Assembly: GCA_009192285.1 (NCBI GenBank)
Contig: CM018608.1
Location: forward strand, 390,201-454,200
Length of the DNA: 64,000 bases
Reading direction: 5' to 3'
DNA from: Morchella semilibera
Taxonomy: Eukaryota > Ascomycota > Pezizomycetes > Pezizales > Morchellaceae
The notes under the pieces are model-generated. The model worked only from the letters and a program-made list of their open reading frames with translations. It did not search any database and was not told the origin of the DNA. Shown one piece after another: positions 1 to 10,200 of this stretch. Position numbers and translations under genes: made by a program. Position 1 is the stretch's first letter; each line of letters opens with the position of its first letter.

Positions 1-1307
1 CTTCAGATGGAAAGGCAGAACGGTAGAGAAGGAGCGGAAAGGCAGAGTTAGGGATTAGGGATGTAGGCGATAAGTTGATTTTTTGTGGCTTTGGGAAAGG
101 CATATTGTGCGAAGTATACATGTATGTTTCGACCTCTGGATTGGAGCGCTAGCTGCTTTAGCAATGGAAGTCATCTAGCAAATGACGTCATAGTCTCTTT
201 ATGGTGCTCGTTGTTGAATATGACGTTGACTATAAGAACTAGAACTGCCTGGCGATCTACTCTACCGCGTGTGTTAATAAATCAACTACCACAATCAGAA
301 ATACCGCGTAAAAAATGTCCAATGCAGTGTGTATGCCGGTTGTCATTCTCACCCCATTTCTTGTGGATCTTCAATGCAAGTACATGTAATTTGCCAGGCA
401 CTACTCGATTACCACGAAAAGAACCAAGTGACTGAAACAGGGATGATTTGTAGGAGAGATCATCCTTGGTTCTTTTCGTGGTAAACGAGTAGATACTACT
501 TCACCGTGGCTGGATTTGTGTATAGCATCCGATATATTGCCGCAATATGCGCCTCGTCTCGATCTACTACATGTACTATATATATATTAGACCCTGGTGT
601 TAATCAAATATATAGGGGTGCCTAGATCTTGGTTAGCTTCAAGAACTTAATTTCAACGACTAGTTTAGGGTCTTTATTGGTTGCATTGGTGCTGCACCCT
701 GTTATTTGGGGGCCGGAGCTGGGAAATTTCGAAAGTGTCGATGCTCACACCTCTCCCGTGCCAATGAAACAAAGCTCAAGATACCCTCTGCTTAATAATG
801 ATGGGTTAATAGTTGATCCAGACGTGTAATTAATGAAGCCCATACAAGATCACGTGTGATCACTCAATTGAGTCATGCTGCCCCTCAGACAAGAATCGCT
901 CGCCACAGTTCATTGAGCGGCTTCAAACCAGCCGCGTGAGTATTTGACTGTTTTATCAGACACGTATATATGAAATTACGGTGAAATTTATACACCTCTA
1001 ATTATGTATGTGTGTTATGTACGGTCAAGTATTTGAGAATTTGGTACTAATATCATGTCACCAATTAAGGAAAAGAAGGCAGTGCATCACTAAATTCAGG
1101 ACCACCAACAATACAACTACATGTATTTCTCCCCAAAGATACATGTAGGGACTGACATTCACCTAATGTATATATGTAAACTATAACAAAGAAAAATTCA
1201 AAAAGAAAGATAAGTGCCAACTCCTGTTCTCACCCACCTCTAAAGTTGCGTAGTATTCTGTCTCGACCACCCACCCCGCAAACGAATGCATGATAAACTA
1301 TCATCGG
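1..1307. other. Non-coding, AT-rich left end
   Basis: No convincing gene is seen here. Short open frames start at non-ATG codons and match no family I recognise. The stretch holds a long hairpin (401-492), listed separately, and several copies of the palindromic octamer TACATGTA or close variants, which recur in intergenic DNA across the window. The end nearest 1308 is probably the 3' UTR of the dehydrogenase gene on the minus strand. Confidence 0.6.
401..492. repeat. Long near-perfect inverted repeat (hairpin)
   Basis: Two 28-nt arms (401-428 and 465-492) are reverse complements with a single mismatch at the eighth position. The 36-nt spacer holds a nested 6-bp inverted repeat (442-447 with 459-464), so the whole can fold into one extended hairpin. 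No open frame or target duplication is obvious around it. It could be a foldback or MITE relic, or the remains of an inverted duplication. Confidence 0.8.
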
Positions 1308-2543
1308 CTATAGATGGCCTTTTGTCCCCAGCCCTTCATAACTGCTTAAGATCTCTTTATTCTCATGTGAATCCTCTGCAAACCCGGTAACCTCCGCAAC
1401 AGCCGCTGCCAGTCCCTTCTCTTTAATAAGGGCCTTCAAGTCCTCGCTCTGCGAGTCCTCAGAATTCTCGTACCGGAAGGCTGCGCCGATCCCCTTAACT
1501 AAGTTGTCGTACTTCAATCCATATTCCTCTGCCATCTTCACCGGCCCAATCAGACGGTCATCTGGAGCAAGTTTTCGCATCGGCTCACGCCCAACACGAA
1601 CGACATCATCATGGATATACGGGTTGTGGAATCGACTTTGGACTTTGTCAACGTATTTTTCGTGCTCCTTCGGGTCAAAGCCATATTTCTTGCAAAGCGC
1701 GGCCCCGGATTCGAGCATAGCTCCTCTAACAATTTTTTCAATCTCCTTATCACCCAGAGCCTCATCAACGGTGGAATAACCCTTCAGAAAGCCTAGGTAT
1801 GCACATATCGCATGGCCAGTATTGAGAGTGAATAGTTTGCGTTGGACAAATGCGATAAGATTGTTGGTTAGCTGCATTCCTGGGATGTTGAGCTTAGGGC
1901 CCTTGATGGCAGTCTCGTCGACAATCCACTCATGAAAATTCTCGACACCGACTGCGAGAATGCCCTCGCCTTGCTCGTTGAATGGTGGAACGATGCGATC
2001 AACGGCACAGTTCGGAAATCCGATCTTTTCCGCAACATACTTCTTATCTTCTTCTGAAGTAAGGTGTTTTAGAACTTCGTCATGGAGTAGGGCGGATGCA
2101 CCAGTACGGTTTTCGCAGGCAATTATATTAAGCTCGGAGGTTACACCAGCAGCACGGCGTGCTTTTAGTCCAGTCGCAATATTAACTGCGACTTTTGGAA
2201 GCACATTGGGGCCAACGGCGGTAGTAATGATCGAAGCTTCGGTAATGACCTTTTTAACGTCTTCTTCGTTGGTTGTAAGGATTCCAGAAACATGATCGAC
2301 CGTATCTGTCTTTCCTTTGTGTTCCTGATCGAGTATATGGATTTTGTAGGAGTGATCTTTATTAAGGGCGTTGATAAGAGGTTCGGCGACATCGGCAAAA
2401 GTGACCTCATAGCCTGCATTTGCGAGGAGGTCGCCAATGAAGCCGCGGCCAATATTGCCTGCGCCGAAGTGGAGGGCTTTCTTATGTGGGGACATCGAGA
2501 AGGTTGAGGAGAGAAAGTGTCTTAAATGCTTTAAAAACTTCAT
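1308..2543 (-). CDS. Mannitol-1-phosphate 5-dehydrogenase
   Basis: Single-exon gene, 411 residues. It interconverts fructose-6-phosphate and mannitol-1-phosphate with NAD(H), the entry step to mannitol in fungi, in the cytosol. The N-terminal Rossmann fold shows the dinucleotide motif GAGNIGRGFIG at about residues 27-37. The rest aligns by eye with the MtlD/MPD family, including the region around IACENRTGAS and the helical C-terminal domain. Usual family length is near 390, so a second in-frame ATG at residue 17 (start of MSPHKK, genomic 2495) may be the real start. The 16-residue extension before it is basic and hydrophobic and could be UTR or a weak targeting signal. No breaks are seen. The gene name differs between species, so no symbol is given. 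Confidence 0.93.
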   Translation of the reverse strand: MKFLKHLRHFLSSTFSMSPHKKALHFGAGNIGRGFIGDLLANAGYEVTFADVAEPLINALNKDHSYKIHILDQEHKGKTDTVDHVSGILTTNEEDVKKVITEASIITTAVGPNVLPKVAVNIATGLKARRAAGVTSELNIIACENRTGASALLHDEVLKHLTSEEDKKYVAEKIGFPNCAVDRIVPPFNEQGEGILAVGVENFHEWIVDETAIKGPKLNIPGMQLTNNLIAFVQRKLFTLNTGHAICAYLGFLKGYSTVDEALGDKEIEKIVRGAMLESGAALCKKYGFDPKEHEKYVDKVQSRFHNPYIHDDVVRVGREPMRKLAPDDRLIGPVKMAEEYGLKYDNLVKGIGAAFRYENSEDSQSEDLKALIKEKGLAAAVAEVTGFAEDSHENKEILSSYEGLGTKGHL

Positions 2544-3414
2544 TTAAAGTGAGCGTTCTGACCAGATATGATATATATATTGTATCTGAGGGGTTATATA
2601 TTGTGTTTGGGGGGTTATGTCGGGCGGACTCTGCGAGAGTAACTGACTAGGTTTTATACAATATTATCAAGGCTAGCGAACCGATAACTTTCGAACAAAA
2701 ACCTAATAGATTAACCGTCGTCAGTGAAATGTTTTTCTTTTCTTCTTCGCGCCAAATTCACTCTTTGATACCTAATCACATCGCTGCACGCATGAAGGCT
2801 TAGAAGAAGAAAAAGAGAGGAGTTTTACCGATGAGTTTCTTCTAATTGGATAAACCAGAATTTCTCGGTGCTGTTGTCGAACGATTTTTATCTTTCGGGT
2901 CAAGTTTAGGCTGTCAGAGAGAGAGGCCTTAGCTAATAAATTCGATATGGTTTGATCTTTCGGATCTTTTCCACTTGATCGGGTCAAGATTGAAGTTTGG
3001 GAGCAGCAATAAAACAAACATCAAGGGACCGAGAGGCCCTTAATTAACCACGAGGCCATGGGCTGATTTTTCCTTTACCCCCCTCCCTTTGCTGGCGCAA
3101 GTAAGGTACCTTGGGTCTACGTCAAGAAGACCAAATCGTTTTTTTTTACTTTACCGCAACGTCATTGATATTGTAATCCGCGCCGGAAAGCCGTGAGAAA
3201 AACCAAGGCGCCTCCTACGTAGCTTTAACAATAGGCTTAATCTGCTGGTTTCTAGGCAGGCAAAGCAAAGCTCTTGTTATTACCTTTAGGTACCTTGTCA
3301 TCGCGTTAATCAAAAGTCTCAGCTTAGCGTCACGCTGTTGATCCGTTACATGGGTAATGACGACAACTTCTTTGATGACTTATTCGATCCAGGACCATTC
3401 CATGTAGACGAATA

Positions 3415-3575
3415 TAGTCTACCTCTGCTATACCGAATGCCAACAAAACCACAAATCTGCTATTACGAACAGGTTTGGTGATCAGAATTTCGGTTTCACA
3501 TAGAAAATGGTGGAATTTTTTCTGCTGTACCGAATAATCTGGAATATGCAGGTTCGTTATAGCGGAGGGAGACTG
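3415..3575. mobile_element. Pogo/Fot1-like MITE
   Basis: A 161-bp non-coding element. Its left end, read inward, and the reverse complement of its right end share the pattern AGTCT-n-CCTC-n-GCTATA-n-CGAA. This resembles pogo/Tigger/Fot1 terminal inverted repeats, which typically read CAGT followed by a CTCGCTATAACGAA-like block. Both sides are flanked by TA (3413-3414 and 3576-3577), the target duplication of Tc1/mariner-pogo elements. Degenerate inner copies of the GCTATA-n-CGAA block are visible near the middle. There is no coding capacity, so it would depend on a transposase elsewhere. The family assignment is inferred from terminal similarity only. Confidence 0.7.
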
Positions 3576-4751
3576 TACTGCAGCTTCTCAGGGACAAAGA
3601 TCTGCTACCATCATCGTTACTTCTTTGCCTAGGCCATTACAGGTAGGAGCTGACAGAGCACCACTATTTTGGAACTGGCCTGTGTAAAGTAGGGGGCCTT
3701 TGCCCTGGTCAAACTCATGTCGACGGGTTCGGAAAAGCCTGGATAGAGATAGAAGATAGGGACTACAAGAAATGTAATTATAGAGTTTGGGTCCAGTGAC
3801 GTCGATCTTGGCTGGTAATTCTCCAGTTGCCACGGAACGAACGGGAAACATGCAGCGGCACCCCCCCGCATAACAACGTCCCCTCACAAAATGCAGCTTC
3901 TCAATCATTACCCCGCAAATATTATAATTACATGTAGTAGGCCAGTTTTTGACTCTTTTCAAAGTGCTACTTTACATACCTGATCTTCCCTGACCAGATG
4001 TCTTAGTAGATAATACATGTAGCGCCCCCCCCCCCCCCCCCACCCCCCAAACCGTTTACTACACGGGCGATACCCGCCACTTAGGTACAGATCGGGGTGG
4101 GATACGTATACTTTTGGCCCATGGCCAGGTAGTTATCCCGGTATTTGACTAGGAAGGTGGAAAGATTACAGAGTCTGGTCTAGGTGTGTGTGTGGAGATC
4201 AAACCCACCCCATGCGCGGCTGGGGAAACCTCTCCTCCACGACCACCCCATATCCATCCCCCACACTCCTAGCCCACAGCCTCTCGGCGCATTGTGGTGA
4301 TAACCTTCTTTGCTCTTTTAAACCTGATTTTCATATATTTGGAAAAAAGACGACGGATTCAATCTGGTTCCCGAGAGTCCCCAGGCGATTAAGATTAACC
4401 CTTTATAAGTACAGGTAAAGTTTCGAGCAGATTGCCTAACCCAGGACCTCTTGCAGATATTTATAATACGATCGAGTGATGTCTCATGATGAAATCGACT
4501 GAACGTTTCAAGCTAATTGCCCTGAACGAAGTGAAGGGTAGGGGGTAAGAACTTATAGTGAGCTCTGATTGGTTCAAACCTTGTTGTGTTACCAAGGACT
4601 GATTAGTCAGCTCCTGAAGACTTCATCGTTCATCGAGCTTCCACAACCATTTCTCGTAAACAACGTTAACCAGTACAGTGCGATTCTCATTTTCGTGGCA
4701 ATACCATGCTTGATGTGAGATCACATTTTTATTTGAACTTCAACTTTAAAC

Positions 4752-4774
4752 TAAATTGATCTACTATCAATTTA
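4752..4774. repeat. Short palindrome, 9-bp stem and 5-nt loop
   Basis: TAAATTGAT (4752-4760), loop CTACT, then ATCAATTTA (4766-4774). It is a perfect AT-rich stem just before the 170-bp array. It could be part of the Helitron 3' region, where a hairpin precedes the CTRR end, but no clear CTRR terminus is seen at the expected distance. Confidence 0.45.
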
Positions 4775-4968
4775 ATCTTTTCTTCAATTGCATATTCCCT
4801 ACGGTCCTGCTTCTGCAAAAATTTCTTGCGGAAAGCAGTTGAACGCGACGCGACAAGATTCTGCTTAGTAATAAATTACAAATCACGGTATATTTAAAAA
4901 AATATTAATCAATTCATTTTGTATAGAAGCCTGCTAATAATCATTCTCCGATAATTTTAGACCCACCA

Positions 4969-5955
4969 GAAATTTATCACAATACATCGTGGAATATATA
5001 CTCTGGACCTACTTTTTCCGCTCTTTCATTTGGCAGTATTCACGACTCCATATCTCAAACGCCCACACCGTTACAACACATTCTTCCACAAACCCGGTAC
5101 TATTAGGACCAATACACTTGACAATTTCCTGAGCCTTAGAGAATTACCATATGATCCCATTGGATATACGTCCTAGACCCATTTTACCTGCTCTTTCATT
5201 TGGCAGTACCCACAATTCCATATCTCAAATATCCATACTGCTATAATCCATTCTTCCAGAGACCCGGCAGCACCAATATCAATATCTCTGGTAATTTCTT
5301 GAGTTTTGAGAAATCGTCACAGAATCCCGTGGAATATACGCCCTAGACCTATTTCACCCGCTCTTTCATTTGGCAGTATCCACGATTCCATATCTCAAAT
5401 ATCCACACTGCTACAACCTATTCTTCCAGAGACCCGGCAGCACCAATATCAATATCTTTGGTAATTTCTTGAGTTTTGAGAAATCGTCACAGAATCCCGT
5501 GGAATATACGCCCTAGACCTATTTCACCCGCTCTTTCATTTGGCAGTATCTACGATTCCATATCTCAAACGCTCACGCCGCTGCAACCTATTCTTCCAGA
5601 AACCCGCCAGCACCAAGATCAATATCTTTGGTAATTTCTTGAATTTTGGGGAGTTATCACAGGACCCCGTTGAATAGACGTTCTAGACCTATTTTTTCTG
5701 CTCTTTCATTTGGCGGTATTCACATCTCTATATCTCCAACGCTCACACCGCTGCAACCTATTCTTCCAGAGACCCGGCAGCATTAGGACCAATATCTTTG
5801 ATAATTTATTGAATTTTGGAGAATCACCACAGAACCCCGTAGGATAGGCGTTCTAGACCTATTTTCCCTGCTCTTTCATTTGACGGTATCCACGTTCCTA
5901 TATCCCTAACGCTCACGCCGCTGCAATCAATTCTGTTAGAGACCCGGCAGCAAAC
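4969..5955. repeat. Tandem array, six copies of a 170-bp unit
   Basis: The segment CTCTTTCATTTGgCgGTA, or close variants, starts at 5021, 5191, 5361, 5531, 5701 and 5871, exactly 170 bp apart each time. Neighbouring copies differ mainly by substitutions, so the period has been kept while the sequence drifted. Copies three and four are the most alike. The last unit ends about 9 bp before the oxygenase start codon at 5964, so the array forms that gene's whole upstream region. Possible roles are a repeated promoter or enhancer, a transcript leader, or a terminal-type Helitron repeat. The units contain no long open frame. Confidence 0.92.
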
Positions 5956-5963
5956 CCTTAGAT

Positions 5964-7176
5964 ATGAACGATGTGGTGGAAGGATTTGTGTTGGAGGACG
6001 AGATCGCAAGAGATACTGAAGAAGATTGGAATGATAGTGACGAGGAAATAGAGGTGGTAAATAAATCTGATTCAGAACTAGTTGATATTCCTAAACCACC
6101 CGCACGTCCCACACATTGGAAATGTGATCCATGTTGGCATTGGGATACTGCACCTTCACCCCCAGATCCTTCAGCACTCGGAAGTGATTATGATAGTGAG
6201 GAAGGATCTGTTGCTCCGCTATCAAAGAGTCAGAGAAGAAGGAGAAATAGAAATAAGAATAATAAAGGGAAGGAGCAAAAACTCAAAAGGATACATTCAG
6301 AGATTATGGAGACAGAAACACACTACCGAGTCAACATCCACAGCCTATACAAACGCACCCGGACAACCCAACCAAGTTCAATATATCAACTGACCCCTAT
6401 ACAACTCAATAATGCTCAAGGTATTCGGAAATACACTATATTGGAAGTTGCCAACGGGTTGCGAATCAAAGACATTAGAGGAAATATGCTTGTTCACCTG
6501 TATCCTTTAAACACAATCCCTCCGGAAATACTAGACCTTCTAGTAAAGTCATGGCAAAAGTATGACTCTACAGTACAATTCCCGATAGACAACTATACCA
6601 ATAAGAGAGGCAATTATATTGTTAGAGTATTGGGTTGTTGGTTCAAATCTGGCAGATTTCTGAATCCTTATATGACTCGGCACTATCGGGGACCAGATAC
6701 TGGTATCCATTATAAAAGGGTTGACAATCCCTATTATATGGCTGCGAAAGAATTTCAATCTTCTAACAGCCGATTGTGGGGTCTTGTTGAGGATTTAATC
6801 AAGACTGATTACCCTATCCTTTATGATATTTATAATCAAATCACAGTACCCGAAGGTTGTCATAAGTTTGCAGGATTGTTTGCTGCGGTTGTTGTTAATA
6901 AATTGGTTGAAACTAAAGCACATAAGGATTTGGGGGATATTAAAGGTGGTATTTGTGTCATTATCTGTTGGGGTGATTTTACTGGCGGTGAACTTGCCTT
7001 TTCTGAGCTTTGTTGTGTTGTTCCTTTCCTATCGGGTTCTATTATTATTTTTTCGTTCAGCTATAATAACTCACTATAACCTACCTGTAATTGGTGAGCG
7101 TTATAGTATGGTTTTGATGACTGATAAACGACTTCATAAATGGTCGAAGGCAAAAGAAATTGTTGTGGAAAATTAA
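5964..7176 (+). CDS. 2-oxoglutarate/Fe(II) dioxygenase-like protein, Helitron-associated (one frame break)
   Basis: About 403 residues over two frames. The N-terminal third is acidic and then lysine/arginine-rich, like a nuclear or DNA-contacting tail. The C-terminal part has the double-stranded beta-helix signature: H-x-D in HKDLGD (about residue 320), then a GDFTGGEL block, then a distal His in THYNLPV and an Arg in GERYSM, expected to bind iron and 2-oxoglutarate. The frame changes by one base at a T6 run near 7050; the text on both sides reads smoothly as one domain, so a homopolymer error or a young mutation is likely. The pattern recalls the TET/JBP-like oxygenases known from fungal DNA transposons, which oxidise 5-methylcytosine or thymine, but the substrate cannot be read from sequence. 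It is convergent with the transposase, 90 bp away. Confidence 0.72.
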
Positions 7177-7266
7177 ATTGATATTTGTATTCTTTATTTG
7201 TCTTGCCTCTAATTACCAATATTTCCGTTTGTCAATAATATCTGTTGTTTTTTCTTATTTCCTGTT

Positions 7267-10200
7267 TTACCATTTCCGATACCGCCTCCACTTCTCCAAA
7301 AATTTCTTTTCTAGCTCGTATAACCTTAACATTTCCGTCTCTAACTTTGGATCAGGTTTATATTTTAAGTCTGAACTAGCAAATGGTTTTAAAAGATATA
7401 GTCCATCAAGACTACGAACTCTTGATAACGCTACATACAACAACGCAAAATTATCATGTTCCGAACCATATGGTGGGGAGGTAGGCTTCGATATATCTAT
7501 TATAGCATTATCATATGTTTTACCTTGAGATTTATGAACAGTAATTGAATACGCTGGAGAACAAGGTAGTTGTAGCCTATTGATTAATTCTTTTTTCCTA
7601 ACATCGCGAGATTTTACCCCTGTTTTTGAGATATCAATTCTCATTCTAATAGGAAAAATTGGAACTAATGAAGGATCTAGTGACGAAAATGGAGTATGTT
7701 TAAGCGTAGATGATTTGTTGGTAATGCTCACAATTACGCAAAGTGGTGGCCGTGTATACCCTATCATGTTTGAATTTATTTGTATGCGGTTTGCTAATTA
7801 TAGTTATTAAAATAGTTTATTTTTACCGTGGTTTAAAGGGAATATACCTTGCATTTCGTTACTAACAACTACGTGTAGAGCAGTGCCAGTCATACCATTG
7901 ACAAATCCGGAGTCAGTATCAATATTTTTATTTAATACTAATGGCATTCCTTCTAGGAAGAAAAACAATCCAGGCCCCGAAGCATCTCCACTAGTTTCAT
8001 CTATCTTCAACAACTCTGCTCCAGTTGTTGTCCAACATCGATCATGTGTTGCAGGAAAAACAAGAATTGTTTTTCCATTTTTGTTAGAATTTGATATCAA
8101 TGATTGGATATTCATTTCCCGTCTTAAAAGATTGCGTTTAACAAGAATCTTTGTTTCGTTCTTTAATGGATTGACGAAACAACTATCTCCGGTAGGTATA
8201 CCGTTCAGATCTTGACTAATAATACGGGTTTTTAAGACATCTTCATCTTCTGATGTCAGACATCCTTTTCTTGCTCGAGTTATCAAAGATCTATAATTTA
8301 GATCTGCCGATTGCCGCATCTGTTGATCCAAAAATATCACGCATTCGAATAAATTCCATATCGATTTTCCAGATTGCTCTTCGACACTATCTGTTCTCGC
8401 TGGCCACCAAAAAGGCTTTGGTCCATTTTTTCCATAGGATACTGGTGGCAGTTGATAGAAATCACCAAAAAATAATACGGCTTCAAGATTTCCAAATGAA
8501 GATAATGAATCAGAATCAGGCTTTCTTGTTAACTTCGATAATCGGTTCTCAATGGTATATAGTTGAGCCAAATCTAACATACTTATTTCATCCACGATTA
8601 GGTACTTTTTATCCACCCAGAATCGAGCTTTTTTGTCAATCGTTCTTCCATTTATATGATTAGACCTCCGACTAAATGATAGATTTAATAGTGAGTGAAG
8701 TGTTTGTCCGTTAATATTATCTGCTGCAGTACCAGTTGGTGCGGCTAACACGAGTGAGTCTTTTATTCCTAGCTTTTCTGCTAACAAAACAATTGAATCA
8801 ATAACTCTTGACTTTCCGGTCCCTCCTTCCCCTCCCACATACATCCAAAGTGGTGGTCGATTTCTTTCAAGAAAACGTGTTCCAATAATATCTAAAACCA
8901 GGCTCTGTTTTTCATTCAAGTGCATTTCCATTTTAACAACTTCGACTAAATCTCTTCTGTCCAAATCGAAATCTTGAATGGTAGTGTGGCTACAATCTCT
9001 ACCTTGCGGTAAAGTTGTCTCGGGAGTTTTAACAAATTCTAATGTGCAAGTATCGATATCCATCTCCAATGTTCCGTATTCATTTTGCACACAGAAAGCG
9101 TTGTTCTTCCCCAAACAATCCCTTGACAATAAAGATGGTTCCTGTATAGTCCTTTTACATTCATTTTGGCTTTCAAAAGCCCAAGTTTCGATCAATTCAT
9201 AAGGTATATTTGGTTGTTTGGAGCTAATATTATTCATATCAAAAAAAGGTGAGTTCAAATTGGTGTTTATAGGTTGTGAAAATAGTTCTGATGTTTCGTT
9301 TGCTATTATGATACCATTCGTTGCCGTAGTCTCAACATCGACCGCAGCGCGCACACTATGATTAATACTTTTGTTGTAATCGGATGGTATTCCCCAGTCC
9401 TTTAATGCTGTTATCAATTCTGTCGCTAATTCCTTTGAACTTTTGATAGTTTGAACTTGTTGATTTCCGAAATCTTGTTCATTGCTGGTGTTGACTAATA
9501 CGTCTTCGTTTTGAAGTATATCTGATGATAGGTTTTGAAACAGTTGTGCATCTAGAACCGAGTCTTCTTTACTTTTTTTTAAAAGATTCCAATTATCTGC
9601 TATATTTCTAAGACGAGGGGATAGTATATTCTGATATACATATGACCACATTAAAATCGGTGTGTTTCCAATTCCGTCAAGAGTTCTGAGTTCGGTAATC
9701 ATTTCCCATGGTACAAAGAGACCAAGCAAAAGAATTGATTGCCTGAATAAGATCGTTATTAAATAATTTATAAAAACTGATTACATTCTAGAAAATTATA
9801 CATACCATTCATACTGATCTGAATAAACGAGGTTGTTAAACATTTTACCACTAAACTTAATGGTATATATATTTATTTCCTTCTCAACAAGTTTTTGGCT
9901 TACAGTTGTAAAGTTCGGATGATTTTCAGCAAAATCTATCCCTTTTCCACCTCCATTCTTTGAACGTATCTGTTTTTCGACACAGGATTTATAATCATAA
10001 AGGCAAAAATCCTTCAACAAATGTCCACGGTACCGGTAATCATCGAATGGACCTATACAAATATTTTTTTCTGGTTGAAATGTGAGATATTCTTCTGTAT
10101 CCTCCGAAGTACCAGTCATTAAAATAGTGTTATCCCATTGGCCAATATGTTTTACAATCATAACACCAAGACTTCCGAGATGTACTGATTTAAACTTTTC

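Larger units (their letters stand above)
2544..4968. other. Long intergenic stretch with MITE and low-complexity DNA
   Basis: About 2.4 kb with no supported gene. It holds a small pogo-like MITE (3415-3575), a poly-C run at 4025-4041 followed by more C-rich DNA, and a 9-bp-stem palindrome at 4752-4774. Composition changes from mixed to AT-rich at about 4.7 kb, which may mark entry into the Helitron region. Confidence 0.55.

Noticed and set aside
3588-3962. Open frame of 124 codons on the minus strand
   Set aside because: No family resemblance and low-complexity neighbourhood; likely chance.
5964-7176. KDZ-type transposon as the carrier of the oxygenase
   Set aside because: No KDZ transposase is present nearby; the adjacent transposase is clearly a Helitron.
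7794-7826. 33-bp intron in the Helitron transposase
   Set aside because: Too short for splicing; an upstream donor at 7847 gives 54 bp in the same phase, like the other introns.
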